NCBI RefSeq assembly: GCF_004362515.1
Contig: NZ_SNXU01000001.1
Location: 806,001 to 870,000 of the forward strand
Reading direction: 5' to 3'
Source: Actinokineospora alba
Lineage (GTDB): Bacteria > Actinomycetota > Actinomycetes > Mycobacteriales > Pseudonocardiaceae
Length of the DNA stretch: 64,000 bases
A program made the position numbers and the translations under genes. Shown one piece after another: positions 23,519 to 31,020 of the stretch (within the stretch, counting starts at the first letter, position 1; every line of letters begins with the position of its first letter). The notes beneath the pieces are model-generated. The model was not told the DNA's origin and did no database searches. It worked only from the letters and a program-made list of their open reading frames with translations.

Positions 23519-23718
23519 GGCGCTAATCCAAGGGGGCTGGCCTGTTCGGCGCTAAACCCGAACTGGCCAGCCCTGTTCGGCGCTAACCCAAGCGGGCCCG
23601 CCCCTGTTCGGCGCTTAACCCAAGCGAGCCGGCCCAATTTCGGCACCAAACCCAAGCGAGCCCGCCCAATTCGGCACCAAACCCAAGCTGGCACGCCCGT
23701 TCGGCGCTATCCCAAGCG
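23519..23718. repeat. Seven-unit imperfect tandem array of about 30 bp
   Basis: Units of 29-32 bp begin GGCGCTAA or GGCACCAAA, continue CCCAAGCG, and end CCTGTTC or CAATTC; six full and one partial unit are present. The array begins three bases after the accE stop codon. A reading frame on the opposite strand through it is a by-product of the repeat. This family differs in sequence and unit length from the 21-nt modules. Confidence 0.9.
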
Positions 23719-23796
23719 AATCGACTGGCGACAGCCCCCACAGCCTCACCCCGGACAGCCCCACTCCAAGTGGGTTGCCTTAACGGTCTTTGGCTT

Positions 23797-23949
23797 TTAA
23801 TCCCTGCTCTACCCCCTGCCCCCTCGTCCTGGCCATCTTTAACTCTCGATCATCGGTGTCAAGGGTCGCGCAGCGATCGCGCAGCGACGGCCGTTTACGG
23901 CCGCCCTTGACGCCGATGATCGAGAGTTAAACAATTGTGGCCGAGGGAG
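23797..23949 (+). repeat. Palindromic element, copy A
   Basis: A 94-bp core (23838-23931) has 28-nt inverted arms, TTTAACTCTCGATCATCG and onwards to CAAGGG, with one G-T wobble position. The central 38 bases contain a repeated CGCGCAGCGA and a small CGGCCGTTTACGGCCG hairpin. A 41-bp pyrimidine-rich left flank (TTAATCCCTGC to CTCGTCCTGGCC) and an 18-bp right flank (CAATTGTGGCCGAGGGAG) are shared with the other copies, which fixes the element's ends and orientation. Confidence 0.93.
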
Positions 23950-23998
23950 ACTGATTTCCCTTGGGAGCCAACAAGAACTCGGGGATCAATGCGGTGGG

Positions 23999-24147
23999 CC
24001 CCTCTGGCTCGATTGTTTAATTCTCGATCATCGCTGTCAAGGGCGGCCGTAAACGGCCGTCGCTGCGCGATCGCTGCGCGACCCTTGACACCGATGATCG
24101 AGAATTAAAAGCGGCCAGGACGAGGGGCAAGGGGGAAATGCAGGGGC
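23999..24147 (-). repeat. Palindromic element, copy B
   Basis: The core at 24016-24109 is exactly 94 bp, in inverted orientation to copy A and only about 50 bp away, right flanks facing each other. Arms begin TTTAATTCTCGATCATCG. Flanks CCTCTGGCTCGATTG and GGCCAGGACGAGGGGCAAG are the reverse complements of those of copies A and C. Confidence 0.93.
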
Positions 24148-24450
24148 GAAGAGCCGTCCCCGAAGGCGACCACGTCCGGAGGTCAAGGACCAAGAGCGAT
24201 CGCTAAAGGTGACCCGCGTCCGGAGGTCCGGGGTGGGAGCGCGTGTGGCGCTTTCGGACTGGTTCGAGGCTTAGCCGTGTGAGGTGCGGGCTCAAAGGAT
24301 GCCTGGCAAGGCACCGGCGGGAAGCGATCCGGGGTCAGCCTCGGGATTGACGGCTCGTCGAACTGGGCCAAGCGTCCCCGTGGGCAGGCGGTTCGGGTCG
24401 GATGCTTCACTTCCGAGTGAAATCGGGCGGCGGTACCTGCGGGAGCGACC
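24148..24450. other. Gene-free spacer before the MFS gene
   Basis: About 300 bases without a credible gene on either strand. Two similar phrases (GACCACGTCCGGAGGTCAAG and GACCCGCGTCCGGAGGTCCG) near 24168 and 24211 form an imperfect direct repeat of unknown meaning. The end holds the CGGGAG ribosome-binding site of the MFS gene. Confidence 0.5.
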
Positions 24451-26049
24451 ATGGTGAGCACTGAGCGGCGGTCGTGGGCCGCCCTCATGGCGCTGTGTGC
24501 CTGCTTCTTCATGGTGATGCTGGATTCCACGATCGTCACCGTGGCCATCCCGGCCATCCTGACCGGCCTCGACGCCAACCTCAACGAGGTCATCTGGGTC
24601 AACAGCGTCTACCTGCTGGCCAACACCGTCCCCCTGCTCCTCACCGGCCGCCTCGGCGACCGGTATGGGCCCAAGCGGGTTCTCATCGTAGGGCTGGTCA
24701 TCTTCCTGGCCGCGTCCCTGTGGTGTGGGCTCGCCACCTCCGCCGGGTCGCTGATCGCGGCCCGGGCCGTCCAGGGGCTTGGGGCGGCGGCGATGACGCC
24801 GCAGACGTTGACGTTCATCACCCGCCTCTTTCCGCCGGAGAAGCGGGGGACGCCGATCGCGGTGTGGGGTGCTGTCGCCGGGGTCGCGACGATCACCGGG
24901 CCGGTGGTCGGGGGACTGCTTGTCGAGCAGTTCGGGTGGCAGTGGATTTTCCTGCTGAACCTGCCGATCGGTGCCGTGGGGCTCGTCGTCGGGCTGGTGG
25001 TGCTTCCCGACTGGCTGCCGAACGGGCGGATCCGGTTCGACACCCTGGGCGCGGTGCTGGCCTCCGTCGGGCTTGGGGCGCTCGTCTTCGGCCTGCAGAA
25101 CGGCCAGCACTACCACTGGGGCACGGTCATCGGGCCGCTCGGCGTGCTGCACATCATCGGGATCGGTCTGCTCCTGCTCGGCGGCTTCATCATCTGGCAG
25201 CGGCGGATGACCGACGAGCCGCTGGTGCCGCTCGGGCTGTTCGCCAACCCCACCTTCGCCTTCGCCAACCTCACCCACGGCGCGCTCGGGTTCGCCGTCA
25301 CCGGGATGTTCCTGCCGCTGGTGATCTACGTGCAGTCCGTCCTCGGCCTCGGGCCGGTCGAGTCGAGCCTGCTGTGCGCGCCGATGGCCGTGGCGGCGGG
25401 TGCGGCGGCGATCGTGGCGGGGCGGGTCGGCGGGAAGCACCTGATCATGAGCGGGTTGGGTGCGCTCGCAGGCGGAACAGTGCTGATCGCGGCGCTGGCC
25501 GAGCCGGACACCGTCCCGATGGTGCTGGTGCCGGGACTGGTCATCGCCGGCGTCGGGATCGGGCTGGTGTACTCGCCGCTGACCGCCGCGGCCACGTTCG
25601 GGCTGCCGGGTCACCTCGTCGGCGCGGCCTCCGGGGTGTTCAACACGTCGCGGCAGGTCGGCGGCGTCCTGGGCAGCGCGACGACCGGGCTGTTGCTGCA
25701 GGTCGGGCTCAGTGTGTCCGTGCCGGAGGCGGCCCGGCAGACCGCCAGGTCACTGCCGCCGCGCTACGTCGAGGAGTTCGTCCGGCGGGTCAGTGACGCG
25801 GCCAACACGGCCAGCCAGTTCCGCCAGAACGGCCCGGAGGTGCCCGCCGACTGGTCGCCGTCAATCGCCGCGCGCGTGCGTGACCTCGCGACGGACGCCT
25901 ACGCCCTCGGGTTCACCAACGCCGCGAAGGCGACCCTCGTGCTGCCCGTCGTCGTGCTGGTCCTCGGCATCCTCTGCGCCGCCGGCATCCAACCCCCAAG
26001 TGGGAACGCGAAGAATCTGGACTATCGCCCGGAAGGCGCGACTCCGTAG
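24451..26049 (+). CDS. MFS multidrug exporter, DHA2/EmrB family
   Basis: A 532-residue drug:H+ antiporter-type protein with 14 predicted transmembrane helices. The family signatures are present: LDSTIVTVAIPAI in helix 1 and the loop 2-3 motif GRLGDRYGPKRVLIVG; helix 5 has GAVAGVATITGPVVGGLLV (motif C, typical of exporters). A long soluble loop (about 430-490, EAARQTARSLPPRYVEEFV) precedes the last helix, as in many actinobacterial DHA2 proteins. ATG start with CGGGAG upstream. No neighbouring TetR or MarR gene, so its inducer is unknown. Its TAG stop doubles as part of the next gene's -10 element. Confidence 0.92.
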   Translation: MVSTERRSWAALMALCACFFMVMLDSTIVTVAIPAILTGLDANLNEVIWVNSVYLLANTVPLLLTGRLGDRYGPKRVLIVGLVIFLAASLWCGLATSAGSLIAARAVQGLGAAAMTPQTLTFITRLFPPEKRGTPIAVWGAVAGVATITGPVVGGLLVEQFGWQWIFLLNLPIGAVGLVVGLVVLPDWLPNGRIRFDTLGAVLASVGLGALVFGLQNGQHYHWGTVIGPLGVLHIIGIGLLLLGGFIIWQRRMTDEPLVPLGLFANPTFAFANLTHGALGFAVTGMFLPLVIYVQSVLGLGPVESSLLCAPMAVAAGAAAIVAGRVGGKHLIMSGLGALAGGTVLIAALAEPDTVPMVLVPGLVIAGVGIGLVYSPLTAAATFGLPGHLVGAASGVFNTSRQVGGVLGSATTGLLLQVGLSVSVPEAARQTARSLPPRYVEEFVRRVSDAANTASQFRQNGPEVPADWSPSIAARVRDLATDAYALGFTNAAKATLVLPVVVLVLGILCAAGIQPPSGNAKNLDYRPEGATP

Positions 26050-26052
26050 CGT
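26047..26052 (+). promoter_or_regulatory. -10 element overlapping an upstream stop codon
   Basis: TAGCGT starts with the TAG stop of the MFS gene and ends six bases before the ATG of the peptidase gene. This lets the peptidase have its own leaderless promoter in a nine-base intergenic gap. Confidence 0.55.
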
Positions 26053-26058
26053 CGCCCC

Positions 26059-27885
26059 ATGACGATCAGGCGATCCCTGCTCACTGTCGTGGCCGCGGTC
26101 GGCGCCGTTCTCGTCCCGCTCAGCCCCGCCGCGGCCGAGCCGCTGGAGAGCACGCCGATCTACTCCTACGCCGACGCCGTGCGCGAGACGGTCTGGGTCG
26201 ACACCGGTCTGACCTCGCCGCAGGGCGCGCGGGTGCGGGTCGCCGCCGACATCATCCGGCCGCGCGAGGCGCAGACCGCGGGCGTCAAAGTCCCGGTGAT
26301 CATGGACGCCAGCCCGTATTACACCTCGCTCGGCCGGGGTAACGAGGGCCAGCGCAAGACCTACGACTCAGCGGGTCGCCCGATCCAGTTCCCCCTCTTC
26401 TACGACAACTACTTCGTCCCACGCGGCTACGCGGTCGTGCTCGTCGACCTGTCCGGCACCGCCCGGTCCAACGGCTGCGTCGACGTCGGCGGCCGCTCCG
26501 AGGTCGCTTCCGGCAAGGCCGTCGTCGACTGGCTCAACGGCCGCGCCACCGGCTACACCTCCGCCACCGGCTCGACGCAGGCGAGCGCGACCTGGTCGAG
26601 CGGCGCGGTCGGCATGATCGGCAAGTCGTGGGACGGCACGATCGCCAACGGGGTCGCGGCCACCGGTGTCGACGGGCTCAAGACCGTCGTGCCGATCGGC
26701 GCCATCAGCTCCTGGTACGACTACTACCGGGCGCACGGCGCGACTCTGACCATGGGCACCCCGTCCGCGCTCGTCTCGCGCGTGGAGAACTCGGCCGCGG
26801 CGAACAACTGTGCCACCGTCAAGTCCACTTTGGACAGCGGTTCACCGTCGAGCGGTGACATGACGACAATGTGGCGCGAGCGCGACTACGTGCCCAATGC
26901 CGCCAACGTCAAGGCGAGCGTGTTCGTCGTGCACGGCGTCAACGACCTGAACGTGAAGTCGATCAACTTCGGCCAGTGGTGGAACGCGCTGCCCGCGACC
27001 GTCGAGCGCAAGCTCTGGCTGACCCAGGCGGGCCACGTCGACCCGTTCGACTTCCGCCGCTCGGTGTGGGTCGACACCCTGCACCGCTGGTTCGACCACT
27101 ACCTGATGGGCATCGACAACGGCATCCAGAACGACCCTCGATCCACCGTCGAGCACCAGCCGGACGTGTGGAAGGACGACGTGAGCTGGCCGGTCGTCAC
27201 CACCCCGAAGCACCTCTACGCGCACGCCTCAAGCACCGCAGGCGTCGGCACGCTCAACTCCGCCCCACCGCCGCCCACCGAGATCCCCGTGTGGGCGCGG
27301 TTCACCGACAACCGCAGCAGCGAGTACACCTGGATCACCAACCCGACGTCGACGTCCTCGGCCCGGCTGATCTACAGCTCGCCCGCGCTCACCGCCGACA
27401 ACCGCATCTCGGGCACACCGCGCATCACGGTCACCGCGACGTCGTCGGCCGGCGCCGCCCGGCTGACCGCCGTCCTGGTCGACCTTGGCCCGTCGACGAT
27501 CCGCAACTACCGGGCCTCCGGCGAGGGCATCACCACGCTGTCCACCCGGTCCTGCTGGGGCGAGAGCGGGACCGGTGACAGCGCCTGTTTCCTCGACACG
27601 GCCACCAACAAGACCAGCACCAGCGCCAACATCATCAGCCGCGGGTGGGCCGACCTCGGCCACTACGCGTCGCTCGACTCACGCAAGACGCTGTCCCCCA
27701 ACACGCCCTACAAGATCACCTTCAACCTGGCGAGCACCGACCAGGTCATCCCCGCGGGCCACAAGCTCGCGCTGGTGATCGGCAGCACGGACAGCTCGTA
27801 CATCGGCTCCGCGGGCAGCTATCCGAAGATCGCCGTCGACCTGACCAAGACGGTCCTGCAGATCCCGATGACAGGGTCCTTCTAG
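26059..27885 (+). CDS. Secreted Xaa-Pro dipeptidyl-peptidase (S15/CocE-NonD family)
   Basis: A 608-residue exported serine hydrolase. A Sec signal peptide (RRSLLTVVAAVGAVLVPLSP, cleavage near AAA) precedes an alpha/beta-hydrolase catalytic domain. The nucleophile is Ser190 in GMIGKSWDGTIANG, followed by a likely acid Asp in VVHGVNDLNVKS and the catalytic His in LTQAGHVDPFDF. The C-terminal part (about 400-608) is the beta-sandwich PepX_C domain (RISGTPRITVTATSSAGAAR and IPAGHKLALVIGSTD). It would remove Xaa-Pro dipeptides outside the cell. It is a lone gene with its own promoter. Confidence 0.9.
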   Translation: MTIRRSLLTVVAAVGAVLVPLSPAAAEPLESTPIYSYADAVRETVWVDTGLTSPQGARVRVAADIIRPREAQTAGVKVPVIMDASPYYTSLGRGNEGQRKTYDSAGRPIQFPLFYDNYFVPRGYAVVLVDLSGTARSNGCVDVGGRSEVASGKAVVDWLNGRATGYTSATGSTQASATWSSGAVGMIGKSWDGTIANGVAATGVDGLKTVVPIGAISSWYDYYRAHGATLTMGTPSALVSRVENSAAANNCATVKSTLDSGSPSSGDMTTMWRERDYVPNAANVKASVFVVHGVNDLNVKSINFGQWWNALPATVERKLWLTQAGHVDPFDFRRSVWVDTLHRWFDHYLMGIDNGIQNDPRSTVEHQPDVWKDDVSWPVVTTPKHLYAHASSTAGVGTLNSAPPPPTEIPVWARFTDNRSSEYTWITNPTSTSSARLIYSSPALTADNRISGTPRITVTATSSAGAARLTAVLVDLGPSTIRNYRASGEGITTLSTRSCWGESGTGDSACFLDTATNKTSTSANIISRGWADLGHYASLDSRKTLSPNTPYKITFNLASTDQVIPAGHKLALVIGSTDSSYIGSAGSYPKIAVDLTKTVLQIPMTGSF

Positions 27886-27888
27886 GCT
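27883..27888 (+). promoter_or_regulatory. -10 element overlapping an upstream stop codon
   Basis: TAGGCT begins with the TAG stop of the S15 peptidase and is followed by seven bases and the ATG of maf, the same arrangement as at 26047. Confidence 0.58.
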
Positions 27889-27895
27889 TACCGGC

Positions 27896-28525
27896 ATGCG
27901 CTTCGTCCTCGCCTCCCAGTCCCCCGCCCGCCTCGGCATGCTCCGCGACGCCGGGATCGAGCCGGTGGTCCGGGTGTCGGGTGTGGACGAGGAGGCGATC
28001 GAGGCGTCGCTGCCGGACGCGAAGCCCGACACGGTGGTCGTCGCGCTCGCCGAGGCCAAGGCGCGGGCGGTGCTGGCCGACGTCGTGGCCGAGCACCCGG
28101 ACGCGCTGATCGTGGGCTGCGACTCGATGCTGCACTTCGACGGGCAGCTGATGGGCAAGCCCGCGACCGTCGACATCGCGCGCGAGCGGTGGGGCCGGAT
28201 GGCGGGCAACACCGGCGACCTGATGACCGGGCACGCCGTCCTGCGGGTCGATGGCGGCGAGGTCACCGCGACCGCGACCGGCACCGAGAGCACCGTGGTG
28301 CGCTTCGGCAAGCCGACCGAGCGCGAACTGGAGGCCTACCTCGCCTCCGGTGAGCCGCTGCGGGTCGCGGGGGCGTTCACCCTCGACGGGCGCGGCGGCT
28401 GGTTCGTCGACGGCATCGACGGCGACTCGTCCGGGGTCATCGGGATCAGCCTGCCGCTGATGCGCCGGCTGCTCAACGAGGTGGGCCTCAGTGTCGTCGA
28501 TTTCTGGAGTGCTCCCACCGAGTGA
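27896..28525 (+). CDS. maf: Maf nucleoside-triphosphate pyrophosphatase
   Basis: A 209-residue house-cleaning enzyme hydrolysing non-canonical or pyrimidine NTPs to monophosphates. The N-terminal substrate loop MRFVLASQSPARLGMLRDAG and the conserved GCDSMLHFDGQLMGKP, followed by the GNTGDLMTGHAVL segment, are family signatures. The catalytic Asp lies in GCDS. The length is normal. In related actinobacteria, maf follows accE directly; here an MFS and a peptidase gene and about 900 bp of repeats have come between. Confidence 0.94.
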   Translation: MRFVLASQSPARLGMLRDAGIEPVVRVSGVDEEAIEASLPDAKPDTVVVALAEAKARAVLADVVAEHPDALIVGCDSMLHFDGQLMGKPATVDIARERWGRMAGNTGDLMTGHAVLRVDGGEVTATATGTESTVVRFGKPTERELEAYLASGEPLRVAGAFTLDGRGGWFVDGIDGDSSGVIGISLPLMRRLLNEVGLSVVDFWSAPTE

Positions 28526-28577
28526 GAGTCCGCCGGATCACACTCCGGATCGGGAAGAAGCCCACGGGGCACCGCGG

Positions 28578-28583
28578 TTGAAT
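28578..28583 (+). promoter_or_regulatory. -10-like element for the leader peptide
   Basis: TTGAAT lies eight bases before the ATG (five before an in-frame GTG) of the 27-codon leader reading frame, the spacing of a leaderless start. No ribosome-binding site is present. Confidence 0.45.
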
Positions 28584-28591
28584 CAACTGTG

Positions 28592-28675
28592 ATGGGGACG
28601 AACCGTGGAGTCGCGCTGACCGTGCGCCTGCACATCGATCTGTGCCTGCTGGCCGGATCGCTGTGTACGCGCTGA
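28592..28675 (+). CDS. Cysteine-containing leader peptide (attenuation uORF)
   Basis: A 27-codon reading frame ends 44 bases before the DAACS symporter start. Its product has the core LHIDLC and a second cysteine near the end (SLCTR). This matches the actinobacterial 'putative leader peptide' family with an H-x-D-L-C core that I know from upstream of sulfur-assimilation and sulfur-compound transport genes. Two cysteine codons (TGC, TGT) near the end suit ribosome stalling when Cys-tRNA is scarce. The start could be the ATG or the adjacent in-frame GTG. No clear terminator hairpin is visible in the 44-base gap, so the mechanism may act on translation or Rho-dependent termination. Confidence 0.78.
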   Translation: MGTNRGVALTVRLHIDLCLLAGSLCTR

Positions 28676-28719
28676 TCTGACCGCGCCCACACTTCCCTGT
28701 TCTTCCCTGGAGTTTCCGC

Positions 28720-30045
28720 ATGTCCACGCCCAAGTCCCGGAGTTCCCGCAACTTCGGCATCGCCGTCCTCGCCGGGCTCGTCCTCGGCGCGTTACTCGGG
28801 TTCGTCGCCAAGCAGACCGACACGGCCTGGCTGACCACCACGCTCAAGACCATCGGCGACGTCTTCACCAGCCTGCTTCAGTTCACCGTGATCCCGTTGG
28901 TGTTCACCGCGATCGTCGTGGGCGTCACCAGCCTTCGCGGCCTCGGTGGCGCGCGCACCGCCGCCCGCCTCGGCGGCAAGACGCTCCTCTGGTTCGGCGT
29001 GACCTCGCTGATCGCCGTGCTCATCGGCATCGCGGTCGGCCTGATCGGCGGCGCGGGCAAGGGCGTCGACGTCGAGCCGAGCGCCACCGCCGTGGACAAG
29101 CTGGCCACCCGCGACCACGGCGACTGGCTGACCGTCCTCAATGGACTGGTGCCGAGCAACCTGTTCTCCGCCTTCACCGAGGGCGAGGTGCTGCAGGTCG
29201 TGTTCGTCGCGGTCCTGGTCGGCATCGCCGCCTACAGCCTGGGCGAGCGCGCGGCGCCGTTCGTGGCGTTCAACAAGGCGATCTTCGACATCATCCAGAA
29301 GGTGCTCGGCTGGATCATCCGGCTCGCGCCGCTGGGCGTGCTGGGCCTGATCGGCACGGCGTTCGCCACGTACGGCAACGGGTTCGTCAAGCCGCTGCTG
29401 TCGCTGATCGCCTCGGTGTACGTCGCCGCCGCGCTGGTGCTGTTCGTGGTCTACCCGGTGCTGCTTCGGTTCTACGGCAAGGTGAGCCCGAAGACGTTCT
29501 ACGCCAAGTCATGGACGGCACTGCAGTTCGCGTTCGTGTCCCGCTCCTCCGGCGCGACACTGCCGCTGAGCAGGCAGAGCGCGGTGAACCTCGGCGTCGA
29601 CCCCGGCTACGCGGGATTCGCGGTGCCGCTGGGCACGACGACGAAGATGGACGGCTGCGCCGCGCTGTACCCGGCGATCGCGACGATCTTCATCGCGAAC
29701 CTGTTCGGGATCTCGCTCAGCGGCTGGCAGTACGTCGGCATCGTCGCGGTCGCCGTGTTCGGCGCGTTCGCCACGGCGGGCACGACCGGCTGGTTCACCA
29801 TGCTGACGCTGACCCTGGGCACGATCGGCCTGCCACCGGAGGTCATCGCGACCGGTGTGGCCATCGTCTACGGCATCGACCCGATCCTCGACATGATCCG
29901 CACCGCGACCAACGTAGCCGGCCAAATCACCGTCCCAGTCTTGGTCGCCCGCGGCGAAGGCCTGCTGGACGACGAGGTCCTGGCCGCCCCACCCCTCCTC
30001 GACACCCCCGAGCCGACCCCGGTAAAGGAGCCCGCCCTCGTCTGA
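28720..30045 (+). CDS. Dicarboxylate/amino acid:cation symporter (DAACS), possible cystine transporter
   Basis: A 441-residue secondary transporter of the GltP/TcyP family with eight helices plus two re-entrant loops. The serine-rich hairpin SRSSGATLPLS and the substrate/cation motif GTTKMDGCAALYPAIATIF are visible; a C-terminal helix contains GIDPILDMIRTATNV (the NMDGT- and DxxRT-type region). Classical members take up C4-dicarboxylates or glutamate, but the TcyP branch takes up L-cystine. The Cys-type leader peptide directly upstream favours a sulfur compound as substrate; this is inference. The ribosome-binding site is TGGAG, eight bases before the ATG. Downstream lies a stem-forming repeat. 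Confidence 0.9.
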   Translation: MSTPKSRSSRNFGIAVLAGLVLGALLGFVAKQTDTAWLTTTLKTIGDVFTSLLQFTVIPLVFTAIVVGVTSLRGLGGARTAARLGGKTLLWFGVTSLIAVLIGIAVGLIGGAGKGVDVEPSATAVDKLATRDHGDWLTVLNGLVPSNLFSAFTEGEVLQVVFVAVLVGIAAYSLGERAAPFVAFNKAIFDIIQKVLGWIIRLAPLGVLGLIGTAFATYGNGFVKPLLSLIASVYVAAALVLFVVYPVLLRFYGKVSPKTFYAKSWTALQFAFVSRSSGATLPLSRQSAVNLGVDPGYAGFAVPLGTTTKMDGCAALYPAIATIFIANLFGISLSGWQYVGIVAVAVFGAFATAGTTGWFTMLTLTLGTIGLPPEVIATGVAIVYGIDPILDMIRTATNVAGQITVPVLVARGEGLLDDEVLAAPPLLDTPEPTPVKEPALV

Positions 30046-30183
30046 CCGTCGAACTCACTTGCCCGAGTGTCGAACTCACTTGCCGGAAGGGGCGACTCGC
30101 GCGCATCGCGAGTCGCCCCTTCCGGCGAACGAGTCGCCCGCTCAGGCAAGTGAGTTCGACGTTCAGGCAAGTGAGTTGGACGT
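30046..30183. repeat. Stop-to-stop block of 21-nt modules with a 19-bp hairpin
   Basis: The block fills the whole gap between the TGA of the symporter and the TCA (TGA) of the convergent secreted-protein gene. It contains 21-nt modules (GAGTCGCCC...GGCGAAC, GAGTTCGAC...GGCAAGT) in both orientations. At its centre, perfect 19-bp arms (30083-30101 and 30107-30125, GGGGCGACTCGCG within) close a CGCAT loop. It could be a bidirectional terminator. Confidence 0.93.
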
Positions 30184-30891
30184 TCAGGGGCAGTCGCGGA
30201 GTTGGGCGGACGGCACGGTGACCTGGGGGTAGCCGGGGAGTTGCTCCAGGCGGGTGTAGGTGCGGGTGCAGCCGATCTCCTGGCCGCTGAGGCCGAAGAC
30301 CTGGGCGTAGACCGGGCGCTTGTCGCAGACCTGGTTGCCCTTGCAGTCGTACTGGGCGGCGATGACCTCCGGCGAGGAGTCGCTGACCACGTTGTTGAGG
30401 ACCAGCAGACCCGCCGACGACAGGTAGGCGCGCTCCTGGGCGTTCCACTTGTCCGAGCGCCCGACCACGACCTGCCCCGTCATGCCGTCCGGGCCCTCGC
30501 CGCGGATCAGGCAGGCGGACGCGGAACCGGGCACGCACTGCAGCGAGGTCGCGGTGAGCGTCACACCCAGGTCGGTGACTGTCGTCTCGATCACCTGACT
30601 GGCTGACGGTCCGCCGATGCGCAACCGCCCCGAAGTGGCCCCGGCGTCGGCGATCAGCTCGACGAAAGTGCCCGCCACGGTGGTCGAAGCGAGCACCTGG
30701 CAGGGCTCCCGCAGGCACCCGGAAAGGCCCACGCTGGGGGTCGTCGGAGGGACGGAAACACTGGTCGACGGGGGTGTCGCCACCCGCTGTGACCTGGCCT
30801 TGAGCACCGCGGCACCGGCCAGCGACGCGGCGGTCACCACACCGCAGAGCAGCGCCGTCACCACCACCGAGCGGGGCATCCGTCGGGCCAT
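30184..30891 (-). CDS. Membrane-anchored extracytoplasmic protein of unknown function
   Basis: A 235-residue protein; family not recognised. MARRMPRSVVVTALLCGVV begins an N-terminal membrane anchor or signal (ending about residue 28), followed by a Pro/Thr/Ser linker (STSVSVPPTTPSVG) and a beta-rich exported domain with several cysteines (GCLREPCQ, LQCVPG, YDCKGNQVCD, GCTRTY, RDCP), presumably in disulfides. The ATG at 30891 has GGAGG nine bases upstream, and an open frame further upstream is ignored. The stop codon overlaps the end of the repeat block. It is divergent from accA3. Confidence 0.8.
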   Translation of the reverse strand: MARRMPRSVVVTALLCGVVTAASLAGAAVLKARSQRVATPPSTSVSVPPTTPSVGLSGCLREPCQVLASTTVAGTFVELIADAGATSGRLRIGGPSASQVIETTVTDLGVTLTATSLQCVPGSASACLIRGEGPDGMTGQVVVGRSDKWNAQERAYLSSAGLLVLNNVVSDSSPEVIAAQYDCKGNQVCDKRPVYAQVFGLSGQEIGCTRTYTRLEQLPGYPQVTVPSAQLRDCP

Positions 30892-31020
30892 GGCGCTGTC
30901 ACCTCCTGCGGTGCGCTGGGAACACGGCACAGTATCCCCACACATGTGGGGTTGCTCTCGGTTCACTAATGGCTTTGGGTCCGTAAACTCCCCCCAAGCC
31001 CGCGAACTAGGAGGAACGGC

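Noticed and set aside
23293..23694. Minus-strand gene with repeated LGLAPNR-like phrases
   Set aside because: It is the translation of the 30-bp tandem array; no ribosome-binding site and no family.
23838..24109. Intrinsic terminators
   Set aside because: The stems are very long (28 bp), conserved in size and flanked by shared sequence, and copy B lies far from any gene end, so a repetitive element explains them better than termination alone.
28533..28553. CCGGATC direct repeat upstream of the leader peptide as a regulator site
   Set aside because: Only two 7-bp copies; too little to distinguish from chance in GC-rich DNA, although it lies in a promoter region.
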